A stretch of 49,285 bases of DNA from Massilia sp. YIM B02769 (GTDB lineage: Bacteria > Pseudomonadota > Gammaproteobacteria > Burkholderiales > Burkholderiaceae_D): contig NZ_JASNRC010000003.1 of assembly GCF_030411995.1 (NCBI RefSeq), forward strand, positions 447,318 through 496,602, given 5' to 3'. Below the pieces are notes generated by a model. The model ran no database searches. It saw only the letters and a program-made list of their open reading frames with translations, and was not told the DNA's origin. Shown here in pieces: positions 1 through 9,958 of this stretch. Within the stretch, counting starts at the first letter, position 1; each line of letters opens with the position of its first letter. The position numbers and the translations under genes are program-made.

Positions 1-37
1 AGACGGAAAAAGGCGTTTGCCAGCGTCGCCCCCGGCT

Positions 38-92
38 TCATCCGACAATGGCCCGGAACGTTTTCCGGGTTCATTCGACAAGGGCCCGGAAC
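38..92. repeat. 33-bp-spaced direct repeats with short hairpin
   Basis: Two 22-base copies (38-59 and 71-92) differ at two positions and both end in GGCCCGGAAC. Inside the first period CCCGGAA (52-58) pairs with TTCCGGG (63-69) around a CGTT loop. They lie upstream of rpsU. Function is unknown; this could be a structured leader or a palindromic intergenic repeat. Confidence 0.6.
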
Positions 93-104
93 CTCTCCCG
101 TAGG

Positions 105-153
105 GTGGGCACTTTGTGGGGCTGGCATTTAGCCAGCCCCACAAAGTGCCCAC
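105..153. repeat. Perfect 22-bp inverted repeat, 5-nt loop
   Basis: Bases 105-126 and 132-153 are exact reverse complements separated by ATTTA (127-131). The stem is G+C-rich and begins GTGGGCACTTTGTGG. No T-run follows on either side, so it is not a standard terminator. It resembles the REP-like palindromic units scattered between genes in Oxalobacteraceae; that relation is from memory and is not tested. Confidence 0.85.
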
Positions 154-313
154 GCGGATCAAACATACCAATAACAGAACAGGCAACAGCCCCATTGCCG
201 TATGCTCATCCACCCGATGTAGCAAATTCAGCACAAGAAGGTAAACTCTTCCCCAACTTGTCAAAACCTGCTAGACTTTCGTTCTTCCCTAAATCCAACG
301 GTTTGATTTTTAC
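154..313. other. rpsU upstream region, no gene seen
   Basis: No coding frame is convincing. A TAGACT hexamer (272-277) could be a -10 element, but no well-spaced -35 accompanies it. With 1-153 this makes up the whole gene-free start of the window. Confidence 0.4.
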
Positions 314-526
314 ATGACCACTATCCGCCTTAAAGAAAACGAGCCGTTCGAAGTCGCTATGCGTCGCTTCAAGCGCACTATCGAAAAAACCGGTCTGCTG
401 ACGGAACTGCGCGCACGCGAGTTCTACGAAAAGCCAACTGCAGAGCGCAAGCGCAAGCTGGCAGCTGCCGTGAAGCGTCACTACAAGCGCATCCGCAGCC
501 AGCAACTGCCTAAGAAGCTGTACTAA
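314..526 (+). CDS. rpsU: 30S ribosomal protein S21
   Basis: This 70-residue protein is the full normal length of bS21 and is very basic. It carries the family pattern of an N-terminal [12 protein letters not shown] helix followed by [20 protein letters not shown]. It binds the 30S platform close to the anti-Shine-Dalgarno end of 16S rRNA and helps initiation. It is the first gene of the classical macromolecular-synthesis cluster (rpsU, then yqeY, dnaG and rpoD on the same strand). No clear Shine-Dalgarno sequence precedes the ATG, which is common for S21. A hairpin with a T-rich tail follows the stop, so transcription into the next genes is probably attenuated here. Identification is secure. 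Confidence 0.97.
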   Translation: MTTIRLKENEPFEVAMRRFKRTIEKTGLLTELRAREFYEKPTAERKRKLAAAVKRHYKRIRSQQLPKKLY

Positions 527-595
527 GACTCTCCAGCTGGCCATGATCCGGCGACGTGGGCAATGCCCGTCCCGGTAGCCGCGAGAAGTCTCTTG

Positions 596-631
596 AACCC
601 GCCCTGGTTGTGACCGCGGCGGGTTTTGTTG
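596..631 (+). terminator. Terminator/attenuator between rpsU and yqeY
   Basis: AACCCGCC (596-603) pairs with GGCGGGTT (618-625). The loop contains a small GGT/ACC inner stem, and TTTTGTTGTTT follows. It has the shape of an intrinsic terminator and lies 70 bases past the rpsU stop. Confidence 0.75.
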
Positions 632-659
632 TTTGCACCGCACACTATTCGAGGATGCC

Positions 660-1109
660 ATGAGCCTGAAAGAACAAATCACCAACGACATGAAAGCCGC
701 GATGCGCGCCAAGGAAGCCGGCAAGCTGGCCACCATCCGCCTGATCCTGGCCGAAATCAAGCGCAAGGAAGTCGACGAGCAGATCGAAGTAAACGAACAG
801 CAAACCGTCGCCATCGTCGAAAAGATGATCAAGCAGCGCAAGGATTCGATCACCCAGTTCGAAGCCGGCAACCGCCCCGACCTGGCCGACATCGAAAAGG
901 CCGAGCTGGAAGTGCTGGCCGCCTACATGCCTGCCGGCCTGTCGGATGACGAGATCGCCGCCGAAGTCGCCGCTGCCGTGGCCGCATCCGGCGCCGCCGG
1001 TCCGCAAGACATGGGCAAGGTCATGGGCATCGTCAAGCCGAAGCTGGCCGGTCGCGCCGACATGACTGTTGTATCGAACCTCGTCAAAAAAGCGCTGTCC
1101 GGCGCCTGA
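660..1109 (+). CDS. yqeY: GatB/YqeY-domain protein
   Basis: The 149-residue product matches the YqeY family in length and sequence: an N-terminal SLKEQITNDMKAAMRAKE helix, a central LATIRLI and IKRKEVDE segment, and the C-terminal DMGKVMGIVKPKLAGRAD block shared with the GatB tail domain. In GatB this tail domain contacts tRNA during Glu-tRNA-Gln amidation; the role of free-standing YqeY is not settled. The ATG at 660 is chosen because GAGG lies just before it and it gives the family-length N terminus; an upstream in-frame ATG at 633 would add nine unconserved residues. In beta- and gammaproteobacteria it commonly sits between rpsU and dnaG, as here. Confidence 0.93.
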   Translation: MSLKEQITNDMKAAMRAKEAGKLATIRLILAEIKRKEVDEQIEVNEQQTVAIVEKMIKQRKDSITQFEAGNRPDLADIEKAELEVLAAYMPAGLSDDEIAAEVAAAVAASGAAGPQDMGKVMGIVKPKLAGRADMTVVSNLVKKALSGA

Positions 1110-1119
1110 TGTGCCACAA

Positions 1120-1146
1120 AGGGGCCCTGAGCGGCCCCTGCTTGTT
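1120..1146 (+). terminator. Hairpin after yqeY
   Basis: AGGGGCC (1120-1126) and GGCCCCT (1133-1139) form a perfect 7-bp stem with a 6-nt loop, followed by GCTTGTTGC. The T-run is weak, so this may be a weak terminator or a processing hairpin. A TATAGT at 1175-1180 could be a -10 element for dnaG but has no well-placed -35. Confidence 0.5.
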
Positions 1147-1210
1147 GCAAATCAATTTGTAGCAAGCGCTGCGGTATAGTCTGACCTGAGACAAACACTG
1201 TGACCACCAA

Positions 1211-3007
1211 GTGATCCCGCAATCATTCATTACCGATTTGCTCAACCGCGTCGACATCGTCGACGTCGTTGGGCGTTACGTCCAGCTGAAAAAGGGCGGC
1301 GCCAATTTCATGGGGCTGTGTCCTTTCCATAGCGAAAAGTCCCCCAGTTTCACCGTCAGCCCCACCAAGCAGTTCTACCACTGCTTCGGCTGCGGCGCCC
1401 ACGGCACCGCCATCGGCTTCCTGATCGAATACTCGGGCATGGGCTTCGTCGATGCGGTGAAAGACCTGGCGCAGAACGTCGGCATGATCGTGCCCGAAGC
1501 CGACGACAAGATCCCGCCGATGCAGCGCGCCGCCCAGCAGGCGCAATCGCTGGCGATGACCGACGCCCTGACCCAAGCCTGCGACTATTACCGCGCGCAA
1601 TTGCGCCAGGCCCCGAACGCGATCGCCTACCTGAAGAATCGCGGCTTGACCGGGGAGGTGGCCGCCCGTTTCGGCATGGGCTACGCCCCTTCCGGCTGGG
1701 ATAGCCTGCGGAGCGTGTTCAAGGATTACGACGCGCTGGCCCTGGTCGAGTCCGGCCTGGTCATTGACAAGGTCGACGAAGACGGCAGCAACAAGAAACG
1801 CTACGACCGCTTCCGCGAGCGCATCATGTTCCCGATCCGGAACACCAAGGGGCAGGTGATCGGCTTCGGCGGCCGCGTGCTCGACGGTGGCGAACCGAAA
1901 TACCTGAACTCGCCGGAAACGCCGCTGTTCCAGAAAGGCCTGGAACTGTATGGCCTGTTCGAAGCACGCCAGGCGATCCGCGACGCCGGCTATGTGCTGG
2001 TGACGGAAGGCTACATGGACGTCGTCGCGCTGGCCCAGCTCGGCTTCCCGCAAGCCGTTGCCACCCTCGGCACCGCCTGCACCAGTACCCACGTGCAAAA
2101 GCTGCTGCGCCAGACCGACAACGTCATCTTCAGCTTCGACGGCGACAAGGCCGGCCGACGCGCCGCCCGCCGCGCGTTGGAAGCCTGCCTGCCGCAAGTG
2201 AGCGATAACAAGACCATCCAGTTCCTGTTCCTGCCGCAAGAGCACGACCCGGATAGCTACGTGCGCGAATTCGGCGCCGACGCCTTTGCGCAGGAAATTT
2301 CCGAGGCAATGCCGCTATCGCAATTCCTGATCCGCGAAGTGACGGGCGAGCACGATTTGTCCACGCCGGAAGGGCGCGCCAAGACCCAGTTCGATGCGAA
2401 ACCGATGCTGCAAGCCATGACGCCGTCGAGCCTGCGCCTGCAGATCGTGCGCATGCTGGCCAGCCTTACGGAATCGACGCCAGCCGAGATCGAAACCCTG
2501 TTCGAACTGTCCAAGCCGGTATCGGTGGCACGCAAGGCGCCGCCGCGCCAGGGGCGTCCGGAGCCGGTGGGCCTGGAATTGCAGATCCTGCGCATCCTGG
2601 TGGCGCACCCGTCGATCTCGCTTAGCCTGGACGAATCCTCGTTGCAGGCGTTCGAATACTTCGGTTCCGACAACGCTGCAGCCTTGCGCCACCTGGTGGA
2701 AATGGCCCAGGCTTTAGGGGAATACGGCACCTTTGCCGCGCTGTCGCAGCAGCTGAAAGAAGTGACGGGCGAGTACGACCGGATCATCGCCGAAATTGCG
2801 TCGGAACCCGAATCGGACAGTGAAGCGGACCGTGTATTTGTTGTAAGCGCTGTGAGGCAAATCAAGATGGATGCCTTGAAACAGGAGTTGAACCAGTTGT
2901 TTTCTTCTGGTCTGACCCCAGATCAAGTAAGTACCCGCTATCGCGAAATCACAGCACAGCAGCACGTCTTGGCCAAGGAGGCGGAAGCAGCGATGTCGCC
3001 GCGCTGA
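1211..3007 (+). CDS. dnaG: DNA primase DnaG
   Basis: The 598-residue protein makes RNA primers for leading- and lagging-strand synthesis. The N-terminal CHC2 zinc ribbon is intact (C37, H40, C58, C61, in CPFH and CFGC). The central RNA polymerase/Toprim core shows EGYMD near residue 266 and DGDKAGRRA near 310. The C-terminal third is the variable helicase-binding domain that docks on DnaB. The start is GTG at 1211; the next in-frame ATG lies inside the zinc ribbon, so GTG is required. No strong Shine-Dalgarno sequence is seen, which fits deliberately low DnaG synthesis. Length is normal for the family. Confidence 0.97.
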   Translation: MIPQSFITDLLNRVDIVDVVGRYVQLKKGGANFMGLCPFHSEKSPSFTVSPTKQFYHCFGCGAHGTAIGFLIEYSGMGFVDAVKDLAQNVGMIVPEADDKIPPMQRAAQQAQSLAMTDALTQACDYYRAQLRQAPNAIAYLKNRGLTGEVAARFGMGYAPSGWDSLRSVFKDYDALALVESGLVIDKVDEDGSNKKRYDRFRERIMFPIRNTKGQVIGFGGRVLDGGEPKYLNSPETPLFQKGLELYGLFEARQAIRDAGYVLVTEGYMDVVALAQLGFPQAVATLGTACTSTHVQKLLRQTDNVIFSFDGDKAGRRAARRALEACLPQVSDNKTIQFLFLPQEHDPDSYVREFGADAFAQEISEAMPLSQFLIREVTGEHDLSTPEGRAKTQFDAKPMLQAMTPSSLRLQIVRMLASLTESTPAEIETLFELSKPVSVARKAPPRQGRPEPVGLELQILRILVAHPSISLSLDESSLQAFEYFGSDNAAALRHLVEMAQALGEYGTFAALSQQLKEVTGEYDRIIAEIASEPESDSEADRVFVVSAVRQIKMDALKQELNQLFSSGLTPDQVSTRYREITAQQHVLAKEAEAAMSPR

Positions 3008-3055
3008 GGCTGGCAAGCCCGCCGCCGACTGTTGCCTCAATGGCACGGTTTGTAT

Positions 3056-3084
3056 CTGGAAAAATAAGGGGTGCGTGCTATAAT
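3056..3084 (+). promoter_or_regulatory. Probable sigma-70 promoter for rpoD
   Basis: TGGAAA (3056-3061) and a perfect TATAAT (3079-3084) are separated by 17 bases. It lies in the dnaG-rpoD gap about 145 bases upstream of the rpoD start, giving a sizeable 5' leader. The -35 matches consensus at four of six positions. Confidence 0.65.
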
Positions 3085-3229
3085 AAAACGCTAACTATTG
3101 CAACCTTTGAAACGATTTTCGTGTCAAAAGGCGCGTGGAGTTTCCGTTAGCGAAGCAGTGTTGTACGCTGTTTGCAGGGTGTTGTAAGGTAATAAAACTT
3201 TATCTTTAACCATCGTAAAGTTCGTCGTC

Positions 3230-5503
3230 GTGACATCGAAAGCGCCTGTGCCAACCAAGAAACCCGAACCCAAAGTGGCTGCCAAACCCACCAGAGCGTC
3301 CGCCAAGGCGGACAACGCGCAAGACAAGGCGGACGTTCGTACGAGCACCGCGCCTGTCGTCAGTCAGACCACCGATGCCGCCACCCTGGCCGCCATCGAT
3401 ACGTCGGGCTACGTGCTGCCGACCGTCAAGGTCCCTGGGCGGCGCGGACGCAAGCCGAAGGAATTCACGCCCGAGAACGATGAGGTCGCCGCGCTGAACG
3501 CCGTCGAACGCGCCGAAATGAAGGCCGTCGACAAGGCCAAGGCCAAGGACCGCAAGGCCAAAGAAAAAGCCTTGCTGAAAGACGCCTTCTCCTCCGACAC
3601 CGAAGCGAGCGAAGAAGAGCTCGAGATCCGCCGCCAGAAGCTGAAGGCGCTGATCAAGTCCGGCAAGGAACGCGGCTTCCTGACCTACTCGGAAATCAAC
3701 GACCACCTGCCCGACAACATCGTCGACCCGGAAGCGATCGAAGGCATCATTGGCACATTCAACGACATGGGCATTGCCGTGTACGAACACGCGCCGGATG
3801 CCGAAACGCTGCTGCTGTCCGATAACGTCGCCACCGTCACCAGCGACGACGAAGCCGAGGCTGCCGCCGAAGCGGCGCTGTCGACCGTCGACTCCGACTT
3901 CGGCCGCACCACCGACCCGGTCCGCATGTACATGCGCGAAATGGGTTCGGTCGAGCTGCTGACGCGCGAAGGCGAGATCGAAATCGCCAAGCGCATCGAA
4001 GACGGCCTGCGCGACATGATCCAGGCAATTTCCGCCTGCCCGGTGACGATCGCCGAAATCATCTCCGCCGCCAACCGCATCGAAGCCGACGAGATCAAGA
4101 TCGACGAAATCGTCGACGGCATGGTCGACCCGGAAGATCCGGAAGAAACCTCCCCGAGCGCCGTCGGCCCGAGCAACAGCGATAGCGACGAGGACGAGGA
4201 AGAAGAAGCCGAGGACGAGGAAGAGGGCGAGGAAGAAGAGGCCTCCGCCAGCACCGGCGCGGCCGGCTATTCCGCCGAGCAGCTCGAAGCCCTGAAAGCA
4301 TCGGCCCTGGAAAAATTCGGCCACATCGAACAGCAGTTCGACAAGATGCGCAAGGCCTACGAGAAGGATGGCTACAACTCCAAGGCCTACGTCAAGGCGC
4401 AGGAAGCCATCTCGAACGAACTGCTGGGCATCCGCTTCACGGCGAAAGTCGTCGAAAAGCTGTGCGACACCCTGCGCGGCCAGGTCGACGAAGTGCGCCA
4501 CATCGAGAAGCAGATCCTGGACGTGGCCGTGAACCGCTGCGGCATGCCGCGCGCCCACTTCATCAAGGTCTTCCCGGGCAACGAAACGAACCTGGAATGG
4601 GTCGACGGCGAAGTGAACGCCGGCCACGCCTACAGCGCCATCCTGGGCCGCAATATCCCGACGATCAAGGAATTGCAGCAACGCCTGATCGACCTGCAGG
4701 CACGCGTCGTGCTGCCGCTGCCGGACCTGCGCAACATCAACCGCCAGATGGCGGCCGGTGAAATGAAGGCCCGCAAGGCCAAGCGCGAAATGACCGAGGC
4801 GAACTTGCGCCTGGTGATTTCGATTGCGAAAAAGTACACTAACCGCGGCCTGCAATTCCTCGACCTGATCCAGGAAGGCAACATCGGCCTGATGAAGGCG
4901 GTGGACAAGTTCGAATACCGCCGCGGTTATAAATTCTCGACGTATGCGACGTGGTGGATCCGCCAGGCCATTACCCGCTCGATCGCCGACCAGGCGCGCA
5001 CCATCCGTATTCCGGTGCACATGATCGAAACCATCAACAAGATGAACCGTATCTCGCGCCAGATCCTGCAGGAAACGGGCGCCGAGCCGGACCCGGCAAC
5101 GCTCGCGATCAAAATGGAAATGCCGGAAGACAAAATCCGGAAGATCATGAAGATCGCGAAAGAGCCGATTTCGATGGAAACGCCGATCGGCGACGACGAT
5201 GATTCGCATCTGGGTGACTTCATCGAGGACAACAACACGCTGGCGCCGTCGGATGCGGCCCTGCATGCCTCAATGCGCGGTGTGGTGAAGGACGTGCTGG
5301 ACTCGCTGACCCCACGCGAAGCCAAGGTACTGCGCATGCGCTTCGGTATCGAGATGTCGACCGACCACACGCTGGAAGAGGTGGGCAAGCAGTTCGATGT
5401 GACCCGTGAGCGGATTCGCCAGATCGAGGCGAAGGCGCTGCGCAAGCTGCGGCATCCGTCGCGCTCGGACAAGCTGAAGAGCTTCCTGGAGGGGAGCAGC
5501 TGA
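3230..5503 (+). CDS. rpoD: RNA polymerase primary sigma factor RpoD (sigma-70)
   Basis: The 757-residue protein is the housekeeping sigma factor. It has a lysine-rich N-terminal extension, region 1.1 (about 140-200), a long non-conserved region with an acidic run of Asp/Glu near residues 317-340, region 2 with the -10 recognition segment around [10 protein letters not shown] (about 570), and region 4.2 with TLEEVGKQF and [18 protein letters not shown] near the C terminus. The acidic insert is typical of beta/gammaproteobacterial RpoD. The start is GTG at 3230: a stop lies in frame at 3185 with no better start codon between, and the next ATG is about 90 residues in. The GTG has no evident Shine-Dalgarno sequence, so the N terminus is the least certain part. 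Confidence 0.96.
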   Translation: MTSKAPVPTKKPEPKVAAKPTRASAKADNAQDKADVRTSTAPVVSQTTDAATLAAIDTSGYVLPTVKVPGRRGRKPKEFTPENDEVAALNAVERAEMKAVDKAKAKDRKAKEKALLKDAFSSDTEASEEELEIRRQKLKALIKSGKERGFLTYSEINDHLPDNIVDPEAIEGIIGTFNDMGIAVYEHAPDAETLLLSDNVATVTSDDEAEAAAEAALSTVDSDFGRTTDPVRMYMREMGSVELLTREGEIEIAKRIEDGLRDMIQAISACPVTIAEIISAANRIEADEIKIDEIVDGMVDPEDPEETSPSAVGPSNSDSDEDEEEEAEDEEEGEEEEASASTGAAGYSAEQLEALKASALEKFGHIEQQFDKMRKAYEKDGYNSKAYVKAQEAISNELLGIRFTAKVVEKLCDTLRGQVDEVRHIEKQILDVAVNRCGMPRAHFIKVFPGNETNLEWVDGEVNAGHAYSAILGRNIPTIKELQQRLIDLQARVVLPLPDLRNINRQMAAGEMKARKAKREMTEANLRLVISIAKKYTNRGLQFLDLIQEGNIGLMKAVDKFEYRRGYKFSTYATWWIRQAITRSIADQARTIRIPVHMIETINKMNRISRQILQETGAEPDPATLAIKMEMPEDKIRKIMKIAKEPISMETPIGDDDDSHLGDFIEDNNTLAPSDAALHASMRGVVKDVLDSLTPREAKVLRMRFGIEMSTDHTLEEVGKQFDVTRERIRQIEAKALRKLRHPSRSDKLKSFLEGSS

Positions 5504-5635
5504 TTGTTGGCTGCCGATCCACTGAAAGCTTGACGGCTCTAGTGTAAAAGCAATATCCTCTCGCCACTCTGCTTCACGGTTCCGCGCCGCTGGAGCGGGT
5601 GGCGAGATCTTCTTTCAGCCACTGTCCCGATTTCT

Positions 5636-5714
<79 letters not shown>

Positions 5715-5729
5715 AAATATCTCTAAAAA

Positions 5730-5773
5730 ATCAGGGGCTTAAACAATGCCCTCTCTGGCTCCTGATCTCTTTT
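5730..5773 (+). terminator. Terminator after the tRNA gene
   Basis: ATCAGG (5730-5735) pairs with CCTGAT (5761-5766), the stem being extendable with a small internal hairpin, and CTCTTTTG follows. It is 16 bases past the tRNA CCA and would end the rpoD/tRNA transcript. Confidence 0.6.
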
Positions 5774-5889
5774 GTGTGTAACCAGCCGAGCCGTGTAACG
5801 GCTGTGTAAGTAAATTCCTTCAGCTATGCAACTCGCGGCTCGACAAGTCGGTCGGCCGCCGCTGCCCCTGCAGGCCCATCAGTTGGTGT

Positions 5890-6159
5890 CTACTGGCGTT
5901 GCCCGACGTTTACCACAATCTTTAAGCATTTAGCGGAAGGCGTCCGTGAGCCCAACGTCTTGTCGGCCATGGCATAGCACAAGTTCGCCAAGTCGACTAA
6001 GCATCGTGCCCGTGCTTCCGGAGCGGTTTCTCGGAGAGTTGTCCCCACAAGTTCTATCAAGCGCTCGTCGCATAAGTCCTCGCCTGAAATCCGGTCACTC
6101 ATTCCGCGCAGCCAGTCGTCGAATATGTTGTCGCTCACGTTAGCTAAGTGGAATGACAT
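5890..6159 (-). CDS. Small hypothetical protein
   Basis: It encodes 89 residues, mildly acidic and helical in the first half (DNIFDDWLRGMSDRI and so on), with four cysteines. The ATG at 6159 has AAAGGA at good distance upstream on the minus strand, which supports real translation. I do not recognise the family. It sits between the tRNA and dpdE, pointing away from the dpd operon, so it may be the first gene of the island or a remnant. Codon use is not obviously that of the core genes. Confidence 0.5.
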   Translation of the reverse strand: MSFHLANVSDNIFDDWLRGMSDRISGEDLCDERLIELVGTTLRETAPEARARCLVDLANLCYAMADKTLGSRTPSAKCLKIVVNVGQRQ

Positions 6160-6661
6160 AGATGCATCCTTTATAGTAAGTAATTCTTTGATTGTAGGGT
6201 GCAGTCTTCTGATGCAAGTCGTGCTATGTGTAAATTTGAGTTGAGTTTTAAATCGGTGTGTAGTTCTGGAAAGTGTCTACAAATTCCTAGCTTTCATGGT
6301 CGGGGTTGGTGAACAAGGAGGATGCCGACTGGTGCCTTGACGTGCGACGTTTGAGGCGCCGGCATAGGCTCAGTTCAAAGGACCTGAGCGTCTGATCAGC
6401 ACGAAATTTGCGATTACTAGACAGTCCGACCTAACTTGGGAGAAAGCCACTCTGCGTCGAAAAGAATTGAAAAACAACGGCCCCATTTAATTCTTTAATT
6501 CAACGAAAATTTACTTGCTGGACGGAACCTGATTTATTAAAATTTTGTCAGGTTGCTGCGTAGAATATTCGCCGACGACGTGTGCCGGATGGTCTGCACA
6601 ACATGGCGCCGCTAGCCTGACCTGCATGCCGTAGCATCAATGTGAGCTGAAGGGATTGAAG
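6160..6661. promoter_or_regulatory. dpdE upstream region with dyad
   Basis: This is a gene-free 502-base stretch, A+T-rich around 6485-6560. AACCTGA (6528-6534) and TCAGGTT (6550-6556) form a perfect 7-bp dyad around an A/T-only core and a final G, about 105 bases before dpdE; it could be an operator. The promoter of the eight-gene dpdE-D operon must lie here, but no well-spaced -35/-10 pair stands out. Confidence 0.5.
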
Positions 6662-9600
6662 ATGTTTTGCGAGGTAAAAGGGCGTGAGCGCGACGGCTTC
6701 GGCAAACTGGTGCGCGTAGGCGCAGAGTGCCTCGTTGAATATTTCGACTCCCCAGCCGAAGGCGGACTCGAGATTATCCAAGTGCCCAAAGCGGCGCTCG
6801 TCCGTAAGCGCCTCGGCCGCAATACCCGGGTCTACGTCTACCGTGAACTGGACAACCGCTGGCGGGTCGGTCGTGTGCAAGAAGACGATGGCGAAGGTTT
6901 ATACGTCCGCTTCAGCCACAAGGAAGACAGCTACGTAGCTTACAGCGACGCCTTCGTGCGTTGGAAACGCCCGATCGACAATCCCGCCCAATATCTCGCC
7001 CGCTTCATCACCGAAACCCCACAATACGCCGAAGCACGTTCTGGTTTCCTGCAAACCTACACCGACCAGCGCGGTGCCGCGTTCGGTATCCAATCCTTGC
7101 TATCGTCCTCGGTCGAACTGAATGCGCACCAGATCGACGTCGTCAGGCGTGTCCTTAAGGACCCCGCGCAGCGCTATCTGCTCGCCGACGAAGTCGGTTT
7201 AGGCAAAACCATCGAAGCTGGCATCATCATTCGTCAGGCCGTGCTCGACGATCCGCATCACCGCGTGGTGATCTTGGTACCCGAGGCTTTGGTGCTGCAA
7301 TGGCGCCGCGAACTGGCACAGCGTTTCGGGCTCCAGGTCTACCTCGGCGAATCTGTGTTCGTGCTACCGCAACAGCCAGGCAACAAACAAGCCGAGGCGC
7401 TCGAGGGCGTCACCATGCTGGTTGTCGACGAGGCCCATCACGTGGCAGCACCGACGAGCGACGCCACAAGCCGCAAGATGTACGAGATGCTGCGCAAGGC
7501 TGCGCGCCACGCCGAGCGCTTGCTGCTCTTGTCGGCCACACCGATCCTGCGCAACGAAGAAGGTTTCTTGCGCATGCTGCACCTGATCGATCCGGTGGTC
7601 TACCTGCTCGAGGACTCGGAAGGATTTAAGCGCAAGATCGCGCATCGCCAAGCACTGGCCGAAGTGGCGGCCATGCTCACGCCCGATAACGCCTTATTCC
7701 TCGACGAGCCTTTAGACGACCTGGCCGCGCGCCTGCTCGACGACGAGCGCTTGCAGCGCTTGGTGAGCGACCTGAAAGCCCAGTTACTGGAGATGCCTGA
7801 CGAAGACGACGAAGATCTGATCGCCGGCATCCAGCAACTGCGTGCGCACATCTCTGAAACCTATCGCTTGAATCGGCGCATCCTGCGCAACCGACGCAAG
7901 CGCGTGATTGGCCTGACGCCCAACCGCAGTGGCGCACAACGCGGTTTGATCACAAGTTCGTCCTTGCCGCGGCTCGAGTCTGCCCTCGAAGCGTGGCGCA
8001 TCGCCGCTGGCGCGGCGTCGAGCACCGATTTGGCGGCACCGGCGGTCGAGGCGCTCGCGCGCTTCTACTGGGAATTCGCGTCGGCTTACCTCGAGGACCC
8101 GAGCGAGTTGGCGCAGTTGTGCGCGCGTCGGCGTGCCTTGCCTGCCTGGCCTGAAGGCCAAGCATATGGGCGTTTTGAAGAGGAAGATGCCTTACTCGAA
8201 CATGTCGCCCGACTGTGTGATGGCGACCGTTGGCGCGAGACGCGCTGCGATAAGCTGATCGATGTCTTGCGTGCCTTGTCGGCCTCGACGAAGGCCGTCG
8301 TCTTCTGCTCGCAGCCCGAGGTCGCCGATGCCGTGGTGCACCAACTTAAACGGGCGCATCTTAATGCAGTGCGCCATGTGATCGAACTCGATGAAGAGGA
8401 CGACCTCGAGAAGGCTGAGTCTTGGGCGGTCTTTCTCACCGACCCCGCCATCAATGTGTTGGTCTGCGATCGCCGCACCGAAGAGGGATTGAATCTGCAA
8501 GGTGGGAACAAGACCGTCATCCACTTCGACTTGCCGATCGCGCCGAATCGGATCGAACAGCGTATGGGCCGGGTCGACCGCTATGGCGCCGGCAGCCAAA
8601 TTCGCTCGTTCGTGCTGCTCGACGAAGGCGCCCCCTTACAGCAAGCCTGGGCCGCTCTGCTGCAAGAGGGCTTGGGCGTTTTCAATCAATCGATCTCCAG
8701 CTTGCAATACCTAGTCGAGGACGAACTGGGCCGCTTAAAGACGAGCTTATTTGCCGGTGGCGCGGAGGCGCTTCAAGAGTTGACGGCGCGCTTGAGTGGA
8801 CCCAAGGGCCTCGTTGCGCGCGAACTCAAACTGATCGACCAGCAAGACGCGCTGGACGAGTTGTCGCCGCTGCCCGAGTCTGAACTCGATCAATTGTTCG
8901 ACGTCGACGACGATTGGCGCAACATTCGCAAGGCGATGTTGTACTGGATCGCGGACACACTGCTGTTTAGCCCCGTGCCAGTGGCCAACAATGGCGCCGC
9001 CAACGCCATCGAACACCCAGTGCGCTTTCACTATCATCCGCCCGACTCGAACGGCAGGGCCACCCTGATTCCCATGGCCGGCTTCCTGGACGACTTTTTA
9101 GGCGCGATTGATTACGATGCGCCGGGCAGTCGCGCGAGCGAACCAAGGTCGTTCCCGCACCTGGCGCATCGCACCAGTGCGGTCAAGCGCAGCGTGCAAC
9201 CACTACGCTACGGGGACGAATTTGTGGAAGCGGTGCGCGCCTTCTCGGACCTGGACGACCGTGGCCGCAGTTTTGCCATGTGGCGCCAACTCGAGACCGG
9301 TCTGACTCCGGACCAATTCAAACCATGCTTCCGCTTTGATTTCCTGGTTGAAGCGCGTCTGGACAAGGCGGAGGTGGTCCTACGCAGCATGCGCAGCGAA
9401 AACAGCGAAGCCACACGCGCTGTCCTTGGTCGCCGCGGCGACGCCCTGCTGGCGCCATTCATCATCCACATTTGGCTGGACGAAGAGGGTGACGAGATCC
9501 CGGCCGAGTTCGTGGACGAAGCCCTCGCCATGCGCTACGCGAAGGAGGGCGGCGCCGGTTACGTCGACAAAAACCTGGGCATCGAACACTTCCGAGCGCT

Positions 9601-9958
9601 CAAGCGCTTCGCGCCTGACGACTTTGGTAACTGGCACGCGCGCTGTCTGCAAATGCACGAACGTGCCCGCGCGCTGGTGCTCGCGCGCCCCGAACTCGCC
9701 GCCCGCAAACAGGCAGCGCTCGAGCGTTCCCGCGCTGAGGACGAGGTGCGCCACGCGCAGTGGCGTAGCCGGATCCAGTCTTTGGTCGGCGTGGAGGCGC
9801 AATCCGAAAGCGATCAGTTCAAGTGGGAACAGCGACTCAACGACGCTTTATATGAGGGCATTGCCAACCCCGAACTGAAATCCGATGTCGCTGGCGTCGT
9901 GTTCCTGTCTGACCGTCCTGTGTCGGTGCTGGATAGCTTGATGGGGACCGGTACATGA
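6662..9958 (+). CDS. dpdE: DpdE, SNF2/RapA-like helicase of the Dpd system
   Basis: The protein of about 1098 residues has an SF2 ATPase of the SNF2/RapA type: Walker A in LADEVGLGKTIEAG (about 174-187), DEAH in VVDEAHHV (about 253-260), and motifs V-VI in NLQGGNKTVIHFDLP and RMGRVDRYG (about 610-640). The C-terminal third has no motif I know. In Salmonella Montevideo dpdE is one of the genes needed for the restriction-like phenotype, so it is expected to translocate on or remodel unmodified DNA. ATG 6662 is preferred because GAAGGGA ends six bases before it; a TTG at 6656 would sit on the Shine-Dalgarno sequence itself. It heads the operon and overlaps dpdF by ATGA. Confidence 0.88.
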   Translation: MFCEVKGRERDGFGKLVRVGAECLVEYFDSPAEGGLEIIQVPKAALVRKRLGRNTRVYVYRELDNRWRVGRVQEDDGEGLYVRFSHKEDSYVAYSDAFVRWKRPIDNPAQYLARFITETPQYAEARSGFLQTYTDQRGAAFGIQSLLSSSVELNAHQIDVVRRVLKDPAQRYLLADEVGLGKTIEAGIIIRQAVLDDPHHRVVILVPEALVLQWRRELAQRFGLQVYLGESVFVLPQQPGNKQAEALEGVTMLVVDEAHHVAAPTSDATSRKMYEMLRKAARHAERLLLLSATPILRNEEGFLRMLHLIDPVVYLLEDSEGFKRKIAHRQALAEVAAMLTPDNALFLDEPLDDLAARLLDDERLQRLVSDLKAQLLEMPDEDDEDLIAGIQQLRAHISETYRLNRRILRNRRKRVIGLTPNRSGAQRGLITSSSLPRLESALEAWRIAAGAASSTDLAAPAVEALARFYWEFASAYLEDPSELAQLCARRRALPAWPEGQAYGRFEEEDALLEHVARLCDGDRWRETRCDKLIDVLRALSASTKAVVFCSQPEVADAVVHQLKRAHLNAVRHVIELDEEDDLEKAESWAVFLTDPAINVLVCDRRTEEGLNLQGGNKTVIHFDLPIAPNRIEQRMGRVDRYGAGSQIRSFVLLDEGAPLQQAWAALLQEGLGVFNQSISSLQYLVEDELGRLKTSLFAGGAEALQELTARLSGPKGLVARELKLIDQQDALDELSPLPESELDQLFDVDDDWRNIRKAMLYWIADTLLFSPVPVANNGAANAIEHPVRFHYHPPDSNGRATLIPMAGFLDDFLGAIDYDAPGSRASEPRSFPHLAHRTSAVKRSVQPLRYGDEFVEAVRAFSDLDDRGRSFAMWRQLETGLTPDQFKPCFRFDFLVEARLDKAEVVLRSMRSENSEATRAVLGRRGDALLAPFIIHIWLDEEGDEIPAEFVDEALAMRYAKEGGAGYVDKNLGIEHFRALKRFAPDDFGNWHARCLQMHERARALVLARPELAARKQAALERSRAEDEVRHAQWRSRIQSLVGVEAQSESDQFKWEQRLNDALYEGIANPELKSDVAGVVFLSDRPVSVLDSLMGTGT

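Noticed and set aside
3206..5266. 686-codon frame antisense to rpoD
   Set aside because: A G+C-rich shadow of the rpoD reading frame with low-complexity composition; rpoD itself is certain.
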